Shown: positions 24,965-35,620 of the stretch, in pieces | Position numbering within the stretch: the stretch's first letter is position 1 | How the letters are laid out: each line of letters starts with the position of its first letter | Source: Lycorma delicatula | Taxonomy: Eukaryota; Arthropoda; Insecta; Hemiptera; Fulgoridae | Direction of reading: 5' to 3' | NCBI RefSeq assembly: GCF_047948215.1 | Contig: NC_134455.1 | Span: 297,141,647-297,205,646 of the forward strand | DNA: 64,000 bases | Program-made: the position numbers and the translations under genes | Notes under the pieces: generated by a model | Told to the model about the DNA's origin: nothing | What the model saw: only the letters and a program-made list of their open reading frames with translations | Databases searched by the model: none

Positions 24965-25675
24965 GCACAACTAATTTTATATAAACACGTGTGAAACGTA
25001 TTTTCCTTCAATTTTATCGCCTAAGCGGAGAGTACAACTTCTCCATTGTGTCGTGTGTTCAAACTTCGACATGCAACAACGTCTTGTGAATGAAGTTCTT
25101 CAGCGATTTATTCTTCTGTGTAGTTTAGCAGGTCCCTGCACACAGCACCCTTGGAAGTATTTAAAGTACTATGCGGAACAACTTCAATGTCGATGAATCC
25201 CATCTTTGCTTGAGTAGCTGTGACGAATGAAGGTCGTTAACGGTCTCACAAATAATCCTTTTGCATTCTTTCTTGTTTCCTTACTAGGTACTCCAGCTGC
25301 TTTTGTGATGCCTTGAGCTATCATGAAAGGGCTAATCTTCGAAAAATCGCCTTACTTCCACTTGATTACAAGATATTTAGAAATCGGTTGCCATTCCTCG
25401 GTCAAAACTTGGTTCGATCCTTTTTTTCCTGAATTCTGCACTCTTCCTTATCGCAAACCTCTACACTTTTTCTCCTCTTCGCTTCCGAATAAAGAAGTTC
25501 TCCAAGACGAGGGTTTGTACTTGGACTGTCTGCCACGGAAGTTGTGGATGTGGAAATAGCCATTATCTATAGTGCCGCCAGTCAATATGTGCGGGCGGAG
25601 AGATTGTTGGGCGTGCCCTGGATCAAAAATCCTCCCTGGGTTCCCCCAGTCAGTCGCCTCCCACAAATTTAACCC
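24965..25675 (-). pseudogene. LINE ORF1 (gag-like) fragment
   Basis: On the minus strand I read EWQPISKYLVIKWK, then GDFSKISPFMIAQGITKAAG and VPSKETRKNAKGL, continuing across frames as a 'VEV..H.TLN.SKG...C.DLL..TEE.I..EL..Q.VV.....' pattern down to about 24,990. This is the RNA-binding ORF1 layout of I/Jockey/R1-group LINEs (ISPF.I...I....G.PK). The upstream frame 25,448-25,666 (MWEATDWGNPGRIFDPGH...) is open for 72 codons. The copy is 3'-truncated before any zinc knuckle or ORF2. Clade uncertain. Confidence 0.6.
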
Positions 25676-26034
25676 GGGTGGGAGAGTGAGTCAGTCACTG
25701 TCTGATGCACTACCGACATCCTAGAACTCGCACGTATCAGTAAGGGCTCCGATACCCTAATCCATAGGACAATCCCTGCCAAGAGCCAAAGTGACTGCTG
25801 ACTGCCTCACACTGAGTGGCGCAAGACTTCGGCAGAGCTAAACTCACAGCAGACCACTCTCAACTCGGCTTCACAACCGGGAAAAGGGATGGGCACTCCC
25901 ATCCAGACTTTGCCCGGCGTTGGCAAAACAGATCATGTCATGCCTCCCTCTACGCTGCAAACTGTGAAACCGAGAAGCACAACTGCAGTTGTGTCATGTA
26001 TCGCATTACTTGCATTGTCTATATATTCTCCTGA
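25676..26034 (-). other. GC-rich 5' region of the LINE
   Basis: About 360 bases of distinctly higher GC directly upstream (minus strand) of the ORF1 relic, ending sharply at about 26,034 where AT-rich sequence begins. The position and composition fit a LINE 5' untranslated region, which would hold an internal promoter; I cannot point to the promoter elements themselves. Confidence 0.45.
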
Positions 26035-27110
26035 GCACTGCCATTTCTTTACTTAGAAAATGTTCAATTAAAGCCTTCTCTTGGCATTTTAATTATTTCA
26101 TTTTCCAAAAAAAATCTTTTTTCAGTTTTTACACTTACGATATATAAAATTTGACCTTATATATTTGATTTTTATGAATTAACGGTTTTTAGTTACTTCT
26201 TTCATCAGTAATCATTATTTCATTCATAAAATAACTGCAACAATAATATACAGAGTATATTATGTTCTCCCAGATTGTAAACCATTCTATTCCTGAAAAT
26301 AGTTGAAAAAATTAATATAAACATATGATGTAAAATACTTCGCTTACAAGTTAAGGCTAGTGAAATCCCTCGGATTTCAGCTACCCCGTTAAATAAGGTC
26401 GTACTGAATTTTTTAGGACATTAATTAAGAGAAAAATTAGGGATTTATGGTTTTTGATCTGAAAATCGAATAAAATAGTTTTAAGAACCGTATCTGCAGT
26501 CGTTTTTCTGGGGTGAAAACCAGTAAATCTGGGTAAAAACCCTGTTTTAATGGTTTGACGTACAATAACTAATAAACGTGTATAAAATTTTAAACAAATT
26601 TGTAGAGAATTTAATTTTGAACACAATGGTGTAAGTTGAATTGCGGTTATTATTTTCTACTGTAGGCGTGTGGTTAAAAAAATACTCCTGCAGAGATATA
26701 GATATGCATTTTAAGCTTAGTTAAAAATGAAACCTATTTGGAAGGATTCATCGTATTTTCTTTACGCAGAAAAAATAATATTTCTATTATTATATAAGTA
26801 TAAACTTATTTTACTAGATTCATTCTATATTCGCGGTTGTAAATTACATACCCTACGAAAATGACTAATTGTTCATGGTCCAGATTGTCTGTTACTTTTA
26901 TTGTATTATTTCTGGCAGTATAATTGACGCTGACCTTTTTTTAAGCCAGTTCAATATACTCGTTTTACGGCGTTCAAGCGAATAAAAACTTTATATATGT
27001 GTTGGTATGATGATTTAACGTGACTATACCATACAGTTGCCAATTTATTTAATGGAATTTTTCCTGACCGAATTTCTGTAAGAAAATCAGTAATCAGAGA
27101 CTTAGTTTGC
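26035..27110. other. AT-rich sequence, possible unclassified repeat
   Basis: 26,340-26,640 (starting near gcttacaagttaaggctagtg) resembles a dispersed repeat I have a vague memory of in other insect genomes; no second copy in this window. A 75-codon minus-strand frame at 26,951-27,178 (including NAKQTKSLITDFLTEIRSGK) is unassigned. Confidence 0.35.
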
Positions 27111-27990
27111 TTGGCATTTCTCCCGCCACCACCCCATTCGGTCGCCCTGAAGCATAAGACCAAATGTCTGTGCCACAAACGGTTACTGAGCCACGAAACA
27201 GTTTAGCGACCATTGTCCTAATTAGCTCTTAGAGCTTACCTAACAGCATGAGCGGACTAAGCGCAGTGCCATAATCACCGGCTTACGTGTCCCAACCGCT
27301 CACTTGTCATATATTTACTAAAATGGGTAGACGCACCCCGTCAACTACTAAAAATAAATGTGACATCAATAATAAAATTTATTTCCACCATTTTATAGCG
27401 CTTGGAGCCATAATAATTGGCTGGTGGTCAGCCATACTCAGGGTTAGCTTTCCACGGCAATGCGGTAAGAGTCTTTCCCATAAGTAAACTACGGATGCCG
27501 GTTGAACAAAGCATCCACCATCTAGGAACTACCACACGGTCCGACAATGCGGCTCTTTCCCCTTGATCTCCCCATCGACGCACAGCGCATCAACTGCCAG
27601 GCAGAACTGAAACAGATATTAATTAAAGTTAGCGTTGTTGGTGAGCACTCCAGCACCCGTTGCCCTTAAAAAACGAGCTCGAGGCATACCATCCCACCAA
27701 ATCCTGTATAAACTTATACAAGGGTCTTCTCTTAGTCGTGGTGACTCATTCCAGCTGCCATGCTTCCATCGCGAAGCTCTGCAGCCTCTTCCGCAGGAGG
27801 GAGATGGGCAACTGAATGAAATTTCGATCCAGTGCATTTTGATCATCGTCCCGTTCTGGTACTGGCACGTCTCGAAATCGCATCCCAAATACCTCAGCCT
27901 CTACGCAATCTCTACATGGCTATCCGAACTTTCACCACTAAATCGATTGGGAGAGCCTTTCTCAATACGGTGGTAACCTCGAAGGAGGTT
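27111..27990 (-). pseudogene. R1-like LINE: C-terminal domain and probable 3' UTR
   Basis: Continues the R1-like ORF2 out of frame. On the minus strand, about 27,960-27,610, the text reads IDLVVKVRIA (connection region), then WQLE.VTTTKRRPLYKFIQD and FFKGNGCWSAHQQR. These match the R1-type 'WQ..W..S.KGR.TY..IP.' and 'F.TGHG.F..YLHR' motifs. A Cys-rich terminal domain should follow; only a worn trace is visible (27,480-27,600). 27,111-27,480 keeps the higher GC of the element and is probably its 3' untranslated region. The 3' boundary and target duplication could not be fixed. Confidence 0.6.
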
Positions 27991-29400
27991 TTAAAAACAA
28001 ACAATCATAAGGTACAGTGTATACAATGAGGCTCTTCGCTGGGCACTCCTTAAATTTTGAAGATGTGCTCTATTCATATCGAACCTATGCGCCCAAACGG
28101 GCGCCGCATAAGAGTTCATGCTTTCGAAGACATCTCGGCACACCATGTACATTTGACAGTCAGATAACTCATAGTCCTTGCGAGCAATCCTCCTAAGTTT
28201 TTGCATCACTGAGACGGCGTCCGCCGCTACATGTGTAATGTAATTGCTAACCAGCAAGTTCTCATCAAACAAAACACCTAGGTATTTATGAACTCCCACT
28301 CGGCTGTTTGCACAACCTTTGTACTTAATGTGGGGGTTTCGACTGTATGATAATTTGTTTGCACCCTTGAGAAGCATAAACTTCGTCTTGGGCACAGAAA
28401 TCTTTAAACTTTGAATGTCCATCCAGCCCTCCGAGGTGGACAAGGCCGCTTGCGCTCGATCTTCCAGCTGCGGTCGTGAATTATCACGAACTAAAAGGAG
28501 ACAGTCATCGGCGAAAGCCTGGACCGTGACCCTTTCTGGAAATGTTAATTCCAGAAACCCGTCAAATACCAGATTCTACAGCAGCGAACCGGGAACAGAA
28601 CCCTGCGGGTTTCCCTTGGTGACGGATTTTGCCACAGCTAGGTCCGCATCTTTAAATAGAGCCGTACGATTAGACAAATAGTCACGTATTACGGCCTGCA
28701 AGGCTACGGGAACATTGCGGCGTTCCAACTCATAGAAGACAGAACTCCAACACAAGGAAGGAAATGCTGCCTCTATGTTTATAAAAATTGCCAAAACATT
28801 ATTACAGTTGGCGCTTTCCACTTCGGCAAGAGCATTTAAGATGCAATCCTCGGTGCCAACCCCTTTCGTGAAGCCATACTGGCCTCGATTTAGAAAACAG
28901 TTCAGCTCAGTGCTTTCCCAGAGCTGTTCCACAACCAGCCTTTGAACCAACTTGCCGATTACCGGCAAGAGGCTGATAAGTCGATAACTGCCGACCTCAC
29001 TAGGATCCATTCCTGGTTTTAATATTATCCTCACCAAAGCCGCTTTCCAACAAGTCTGGAAGCAGCCCCAGCTTAGGCACCCCGAGAATAAACAAGCGGC
29101 CCTCTTATGACAGGCAGCAGATGGAATAATATATTCAGGTCAAGTTCGTCAATTCCCGGTGCGTTTTTCATTTGCCATTCGAGAATCTGCTCGGTCTATA
29201 TCAACGGGATCCACAGCCCGTACGCCAGGGAAGGGCACAGGACTCGCCCTAACGCTGACCTCTGCTACACTCTTCCGAGCATCTGGAAACAGAGTATCCA
29301 GGAACGCCTGGTAAGTCGCCATAGATGTTAAAGTGTGGTCACGGCCACAAAACCCCCATTGAACACTGGACAGCACGTGCAATGGCTTTGGCTGGTAACA
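27991..29400 (-). pseudogene. R1-clade-like LINE ORF2: reverse transcriptase
   Basis: The best-preserved coding stretch in the window. In one minus-strand frame, 29,037 to 27,991 (349 codons) is interrupted by a single TAG at 28,574-28,576, probably a Trp codon originally. Motifs: SYRLISLLPVIGKLVQRLVV (RT motif 1), FLNRGQYGFTKGVGTEDCI, VLAIFINIEAAFPSLCW, SVTKGNPQGSVPGSLL, VQAFADDCLLLV with the FADD box intact at 28,504-28,515, and VGVHKYLGVLFDENL. Where the first catalytic Asp is expected (LDI.GAFD) there is INIEAAFP, so that Asp has become Asn. The same frame extends upstream through TYQAFLDTLFPDARKSVAEV (29,200-29,330) with two more stops. The missing Asp would make the enzyme inactive even without the stops. 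Confidence 0.9.
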
Positions 29401-30600
29401 TGATTTTGTGACCTGTCAGGGTTTGCGCTCTAACTCGTGCATGGAGTCATGCCATAAATTGGGTCTGGCTTTCTTGATGGCAGGGAATATACTCATTACG
29501 GGCGCGCTGGTAGATCCTCAGCGCGTACGTCATTAACGATAATCCCCGTTAGGGGGCGACGCTGGTATCTTTTCCCAGCGGACTTCGCTCTTGCACGCTG
29601 CACGCTAAGGTCAGAGGACCACCACTTTTTCCCGGATTTCCGCCGCATTTAACAGACGGCTCCCCGAAAGCAGCGGTCATGACGGTTCCAGGCACTTTCC
29701 GATCAGCGGTCTGGCCACTACCTAAGGGTTCGTCCATTGGCCGAGGCCGCCGTAGGACCCTATCGCAGCCAGTCTTGATGGCCCGGCCGAATTGTTTAGC
29801 CAGCAATTCCTTATCCTCCCGTGCTGCATGCGCCATTCCAACACCTGCAAGGCAGCTGCGCACTCGTTCCGCAGCCTGTACTGATCCAGGCCCCTTAGGT
29901 TATAGCGACCCGAATCTGGAGCTCTTAGACTGCCTCCGCAAACGATCTCATAGGTTACAAGCTGATGATCATTCATAGTCCAACTCCTTGAACATCGTAG
30001 CAAGTCGTCCGTCACCAGAGTGACATCGATCTAACTTTCTCCCAGTTCAGAAGAGAAAGTTGGCGGTTGTTCTGTGTCGTCAATCAAGTAGAGATTTCTA
30101 GCTTCAGTGAACTATTCGAGGCCAGCCCCTCTGGGGTCAGTAATGGTGAACCCCAGGTGGAAAGACTTGGCGTAAGCGTCCAGAGCAACCAGTACTTTGA
30201 TGACCTGGAGATCGTCCATAATCCTTCCCAACTTCGCCAGCAAGTCATCGATACTCCATCCAAGATAGAAGTATCCTGACACCAGTACGACATCGAGCGT
30301 ACCCCTCGTGATTCGTACAATTGTCAATTGCTCATCAGACCAATGGGGCATCCAGAAGACACCCAACGAATCTGAGCCAACCACGATCGCGAATTCGGCC
30401 GTCCCCCACGAGAATGAATAACATTCACCCCGCGAAACCCGATCGCGTACGGCTCCTGGACTAAGAGGACCTCGAGTTTGTACTCCTCAAGGATCCTCAT
30501 TGCTTCACTTGTAGCCGCCCTGGAATGATACAGGTTTAACTGCCCCCCCCCCTTAGGCCCAAAGTTCGAGATTATCGAATTCATCGACCATATAGAAGTC
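29401..30600 (-). pseudogene. R1-like LINE ORF2: endonuclease and linker
   Basis: Minus-strand reading in several frames gives an APE-type endonuclease in order: GQLNLYHSRAATSEAMRILE then VLLVQEPYAIGFRG (30,440-30,540, the catalytic Glu is in QEP), LDVVLVSGYFYLGWSIDDLL and KVLVALDAYAKSFH (30,140-30,310; the usual N of DANAKS is Y), ITDPRGAGLE, and WTMNDHQLVTYEI (29,945-29,985; the conserved SDH is NDH). The linker PLTLACSVQERSPLGK and RGLSLMTYALRIYQRARNEY follows. Frame changes occur near 30,385, 30,110 and 29,720. In R1-clade elements this domain nicks the target to prime reverse transcription. Confidence 0.8.
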
Positions 30601-30840
30601 ACCCGATTCTTCAAGTGTCAGGGCGTTGCTCACACCTATCTCCGCTGCAGAGCGCATTCGGAGATTTGAGGTCTCTGTACTCTTCCGGGGCACAGAGCAG
30701 CCAATTGCCCTGTCAAGTGCGCCCTTTCACCGAGGTCCTGTACCTTGGTGAAAGGCTGCAATGCTGGGCGCCGGGTCGGGGGTAGGCAGTGTAGGGCGGA
30801 TAAGATTGTTCGGGCGAGAGCTGTAAATAATACAGCTTAT
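30601..30840 (+). pseudogene. R1-like LINE ORF1 zinc knuckles, inverted relative to the rest
   Basis: The CCHC knuckles of ORF1 read on the PLUS strand, whereas ORF1 upstream and ORF2 downstream read on the minus strand. Plus text from 30,608: FFKCQGVAHTYLRC (knuckle 1, first Cys changed to Phe), a stop, then GLCTLPGHRAANCPVKC (knuckle 2), followed by CALSPRSC. Flipping the roughly 240-bp block would put knuckle 1 directly after the ORF1 end at 30,850, where family members have it. An internal inversion is the simplest reading; a separate second element is possible but would need coincident ends. Confidence 0.7.
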
Positions 30841-31165
30841 GGCGACGCCTGAATTAAGGAAAGCCTTTGAGGATGGACAACCCTACATGAGGTCCCGAAA
30901 AACAGATCTCCACCGCCACCAAGTCCTGCCGGATCTTAGGCGAGGTCTGTAAAACCCAGTGACTCTTTAGGGCTTCCTTCTTCTTCACCAGCTGCCGAAC
31001 CACCTTGGTTTCCCTGAGAAAGTCCTCGACGGCCATATCCAAGGTTGGATTTTGACCGTGCACAGCCCTGAGGATTTTGGGCTCCTCTACCCTTATCGCC
31101 CTTGGCATATCATATACCAATATCTGCGGCCTCCGCTCGGCCAGCAACTGAGCATTTAGCCCGCT
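30841..31165 (-). pseudogene. R1-like LINE ORF1 (gag-like), central part
   Basis: A minus-strand frame open for 97 codons (31,147 to 30,854). It begins RRPQILVYDMPRAIRVEEPK, continues DMAVEDFLRETKVVRQLVKK, and ends HWVLQTSPKIRQDLVAVEIC then FSGPHVGLSILKGF. This is the R1/TRAS ORF1 pattern 'RRP...VYDVP......NWVLE.SP..R..L.....V.IG.....V......RC.KC'. The zinc knuckles that should follow are found inverted next door. The N-terminal part of ORF1 is missing, so the element is 5'-truncated near 31,165. Confidence 0.75.
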
Positions 31166-32635
31166 TTACTGTAGAACGTCAGCCTCAGTAATGAGACATA
31201 TTTATGTGAAAAGAACAGCTAACCGATAAAATCACAGATATTGGTTAAACATTAATCTACACTGAATGACTGCTAGACTTATCCGCACTCTAAGAAAGCG
31301 AATGTTTCACTAGATCTCTAAGGAGGGAATATCACTTGGCCGTTTTTAATTGATAGGAATTTCACAAAGCTATCCATGTCACTGACAATTTATGCGGGTA
31401 ACATTTTAATGAAGTGTGGTTTCAGCACGATGGGTTCCAAATTAGATTCCATTAAGCAGAAATAAATAAAGTATTTAAAACATAGATTCGTGGTATTAAT
31501 GAACTTCACGGCAGAATTCATAGGGATGGATTTTGAGCACTTCTTTCAAAAATTGATATAGCTTCAAAAAATATTTTTTGTCGTCTCCGACATTCTTTCC
31601 TATAATCGTTCAGTTTGTTTTTTTTTAAATTTGTTTCTCAGAGTAAATATTGTCATTTCACAATATATTTCTTTATTAAATGTTTATTACTAATTGTTTT
31701 ATGTTGAGATGTCGAAAAATTATTAAAGATTTTCCATTCATTATTTTCACCTGTATAGATTCTACTTATAAAGTGTGTTTACATATAAAGCGAAGACATG
31801 AAAAGCAGAACTTTGTGGTTATCGTTATCGATTATTCGTAACGTTGTTACATATAGTTACTAATTGTAATTGTTAAATTTATTGCTATTAAATTCAACAA
31901 AATTAAAAAAAAATCGTACGTGTAAGTTACTTTTTTCTTGGGTGATAAATTGTAAAAAAAGTGGTTGCTTTCCCATTACGTTTCGTGTCGCAGAATAATG
32001 TACTAAAAGAAAAGTATTTCAACAAAGTTTTTCTTTCAAATTACAGGTTCGATTAATGTTAGATTATCTTATATTCTGAATCTTTTAGTATAAAGATCTT
32101 TCTTTTCTCAAAATATTAATCATCGATTTGATTTTTTAATAAAGATTAAAAATCATTTTCGTCAATTCATAAATACTGAAAAATAAAATTGTAACCAACT
32201 TTAAAAAAGACTTTAAATCTTAAATAAAGTGTAATATTCTTTAATTCATTAAATCTCTACTTAAATACGACGTCTGACTGCTGTAAAAATCAACTGACTA
32301 ACTTTTTATTTGGTGTTGATTTCAAAAAGGTGAAATTAAAGAATTTTCAAGTATTTAATTTTTGTTTTAGTATGATTTTTCAAACATTATTGTTCATTTA
32401 ATTAAATTTTTTTAAATTTATTTTTATTAACATAAAAAAATTACGGGCTTTTAAAAGGACTTCCCAATTTTAAAAGCGTATAAAAATCTATTTAGATAAC
32501 TTACAGATTCGTTTAAGGTCTCATTTCATAGAAAAACACATAAAGTTTTGATTCACGTAGTTCATTAGTACCGAATTTAGCCGCCAGAGTTGTCAGCAGT
32601 GTTTAAAAATAAATACATTTACTAGTGCCGAACGC
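31166..32635. other. AT-rich sequence, no gene recognised
   Basis: A 7-residue plus-strand match VWFQHDG (31,413-31,433) recalls a mariner-type transposase motif but has no supporting context. Nothing else identified. Confidence 0.5.
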
Positions 32636-32639
32636 TCTC

Positions 32640-33250
32640 GATGTGTGCTTTTGTTTCACTATTTGCAATTAGCAACTGGAGTTCAACGTAATTTTGTAGA
32701 GAGTACGATAAGGAGCCTCATAGTTGGCATACAATTTACTCGTAGCACTAAATCTTTGTTGAGGCAGGTTGTTCTTCTTCCAGACAGAACGGCCCGTTTA
32801 TCTTCTAGAGAAACCCGTAAATGGCACCGTTTATCTGGACGTGCTTCAAAATTTTCTAATTCCTCAATTAGACGATGTTGACCAAGGCGGATGCCGTTAC
32901 TATCATCGAGACGGGGCACTACCTCACTACCGCCTAGAAGTCCGAGGCGGTAGTTTTTTATACTCGATTTTTTTGATACTCAATTTCCTGATCGGTGGAT
33001 CAGTGTGAAAGTTCAACTGCACGGCCATCTCGCCCCCCAGATTTGACCGCGCTATATTTTTTCTTTTGGGTTTCATTAAAGATCGGGTTTATATACCACC
33101 TTCACCTGCTGGTTTTGTTGAGCTAAGATTTCGAATTAATGCTACAGCTGCAGAAGTAAGCTGGACATGCTGGCTACAGTCTGGAATTAAATCGACTTCA
33201 TGTTGGATGTATGCAGCATTACCAGTGGAATCCGTATGGAACTAAAGTGA
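32640..33250 (+). pseudogene. Tc1/mariner-superfamily transposase relic
   Basis: Plus-strand frames recover the arthropod Tc1/mariner-type transposase whose N-terminal helix-turn-helix I associate with Pfam DUF4817. A worn N-terminus (ATGVQRNFVESTIRS, 32,668-32,712) is followed directly by the catalytic domain: NGTVYLDVLQNFLIPQLDDV, CRYYHRDGALPHYRLEVR (the 'FQQDGAP.HY' box, catalytic Asp kept), then in other frames FLDTQFPDRWI, PPDLTALYFFLLGFIKDRVY (the 'SPDLTP.DFFLWG..K..VY' box) and FRINATAAEV. About 150 residues between the helix-turn-helix and the catalytic box are missing. At least two frameshifts are present. No terminal inverted repeats were found. Confidence 0.8.
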
Positions 33251-33254
33251 ATGT

Positions 33255-34138
33255 TGGTTTTGTCAGCCCTTGATGTATCTTTCTATGAAATGGGACCAAT
33301 CGAATCTTTAAGTTATCTCAATAGATAAGGTTGTGAAGTGCTCTTTGAATCACGTGATATAAGAAAATGAATGCAGGGAAACGACCTGCACAGTACGACA
33401 ACTTCTATTTTTTCTTGTATATTCATTTTTACTATTGAAATAATAAATTAATTTGAAGAAAGTAAAATTTTTGTTAAAATTTTGAAAAATAATTTTTTTC
33501 AATAGCATTTTGAATCAAGATTCGACTTAACAGCTCACCTTTACTTATTTGATTCTTTATAATATTCTTGATGTAAACAATTGTGGAGTTGATGATCATT
33601 TCTCGGCTATATTTTGTATTTTTTGCTTCGTTACGAGCTTGTAAGTTATTATAATGTACAAATAATTAAGCCTTACAGAAAAAAATAAAATTTAAATAAA
33701 AATTTAAACCATTTAAAATATTAGAAAAAAAGATAAAAATAAACTTTATTAAAAATTAAATAAAACTTTAATAAACTTTATTAAAATAAAGATAAAGATA
33801 AAAATAAAAATAATAATAGAAGATAAAAATATAAAAATAAACATTTGCTTATTACTGTCCATTTTTTGCATATTTCTATCAATTTTTTTTTTTTTTGATC
33901 TGTGGTACAATATTATTATTGTAATTTCAATAATAATTGTCAAGATGTTGGAAAAATATCAAACAAAACTCTTGCATAAATATTCTCAAAATTTTTGCCA
34001 ATATTTTGCATCTACATATAGCTTTAGCTTATGATTTTTATTTGGGCTTATTTTTATTTAAATTACGAATTTTTTACATTTATATATCTACAATCTGTTT
34101 CCTGTGAACAATGAAAAGGTGTGATGAATGTTTATAAT
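33255..34138. other. AT-rich sequence with an A-rich simple-sequence tract
   Basis: 33,680-33,850 is dominated by (AAATA)/(AAGATA) words, giving a spurious Ile/Lys-rich minus-strand frame. No gene recognised. Confidence 0.6.
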
Positions 34139-34288
34139 TGATTTGAAGGAGGAGATCCCGGGTTCGAATCCCATTCGGGTATGGTATTTTCACACACTCT
34201 AAAAATCATTCGTCTCATCCTCTGAAGCAATATCTAACGGTGGTCCCAGGGGTTAAAACACACAAAAAAAAAGAATGATTTGAAGGAG
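34139..34288 (+). mobile_element. 5'-truncated SINE (family 1 head, tail Y) with 13-bp target duplication
   Basis: The insertion at 34,152-34,275 begins inside the head at gagatcccgggttcgaatcc (box B intact, box A missing). It continues to catcctctgaagcaatatct and acggtggtcccaggggtta, and ends in an A9 run. It is flanked by exact copies of tgatttgaaggag at 34,139-34,151 and 34,276-34,288. The duplication, A-tail and 5' truncation are what target-primed reverse transcription produces. The tail differs from the other family 1 copies and matches family 2 at 35,640-35,690. Confidence 0.85.
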
Positions 34289-34388
34289 AGAAAGTCCAAC
34301 AGCAATTAACTTCACTAGCTTCTTTTTTTTATTCTGGATGGCACCCTGTAGCAGCTGCCGATAGATGATAAAGAAGTGAATTTATTAT

Positions 34389-34471
34389 AACGTGTGAAAA
34401 AATAACATGCCTGATAGAGAATCGAACCCAAAACCAGATTAAAGCCTGAGACGCTATCACTCCGCCACGGA
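34389..34471 (-). mobile_element. tRNA-derived SINE, family 1
   Basis: Minus strand: tggcggagtgatagcgtctc (box A), spacer ggctttaatctgg, box B ggttcgattctc, then aggcatgttattttttcac. One substitution in each box relative to the 19,765 copy. The T-rich stretch at 34,321-34,331 could mark its A-tail, but the tail between is too diverged to confirm. It lies about 100 bases from the previous SINE in the opposite orientation. Confidence 0.75.
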
Positions 34472-34477
34472 AATCAG

Positions 34478-35620
34478 CAGGTAATTGCTAACGCGATCAT
34501 TTTTATGATCGCTTTATTAGTTATTTATCAGTTTTGGACCTACAGTAATAAAATGTTATTAATATCGTTTTTTTTTAAGAATACTAAAGAATTTAACAAG
34601 AGAAAATAATCTCTTTGAAAGATTAATTATTTGTTTGTGATAATCATGTTAAATATTCTCTCACTGTAATTATTTCTGTTTCCTCATGATGTTTCTTAAT
34701 CATAATTATTTTAACCAAGTGTAGAATAAGAATTTAACGGATAATCCTTTTATTTTTTATTGCTCTTAACAGAGAAAAAATGTTTCTGTTTGGGGAATTA
34801 AAATACCCGTGACGTCTTGATATCTGAAAAAAAAGTAGTACTTTCTCATCCGTTAAGTACATATATATTTAGTTCTTTCACATTTTCCGCTGTACTCCTT
34901 CAAGTAGCATTGCCGTTTCTTTTAATAAACACCGTTACAGTAATTCCCTTGCAACTGTTTTCATTTCTTTAAATACAAAAAAAAGAAATCTTATAAAAAA
35001 GATAAAAGCATTTCTAACCTGTTTTTTCTGTGTTTTGTTTTTTGTTTTCTTAATGAAGTAGAGCCATATTACGGTTGCTTTATTTTTCTTTGAGTTTTCG
35101 CTCTCTTGAATTTTTTAATGTAATTTTTTTAACATATTCTATCATAAATTGTTCAACAGCTAAACGACTTCTTCAGTGTTTTTGAGACGGTTGGGTTTCT
35201 GAAATATTGTTATAAATATTAAATTGTTGTAATATTAATGAATTATTTAGAAAACATAAGTTATGTGTATATAGAAAAATCATTTTCGGAATAATTGAAA
35301 TCTACATCACAAACTGATGAAATAAGTGCTAAAAGTTTATTATTTTAAAGAAATAAATAATTGTACTTTTCTTCAACATTTTTCTTCTTAACGAGCAACG
35401 AAGAAGGTGCTAATATAAAAGCTGAGATTGATGGACATCTATGCCGGTAATTTTCTATTTTTATTATGGCAGCCAAACCATTTGAATAGGTCTTGTCGCA
35501 ATTAACTCGAATCTTATGTGTTATTCGATATCAGATTAATAATTTGATGTATAATCATAATAGAATGTACTGTAATTAATCAAGCATGATTCTAGTCCCC
35601 CCTTCTACGAGTATATCATA
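34478..35620. other. AT-rich sequence, no gene recognised
   Basis: No frame of note and no repeat relationship noticed. Confidence 0.6.

Noticed and set aside
27635..30279. Several 65-113 codon frames on the plus strand opposite the R1-like LINE
   Set aside because: They are antisense shadows of ORF2 and carry no motif; only the zinc-knuckle block at 30,601-30,840 is genuinely plus-strand.
31413..31433. VWFQHDG match to a mariner transposase motif
   Set aside because: Seven residues only, a stop follows soon after, and no neighbouring transposase text on either side.
33680..33943. Ile-rich 64-codon minus-strand frame resembling a membrane peptide
   Set aside because: It is the translation of an (AAATA)/(AAGATA) simple-sequence tract.
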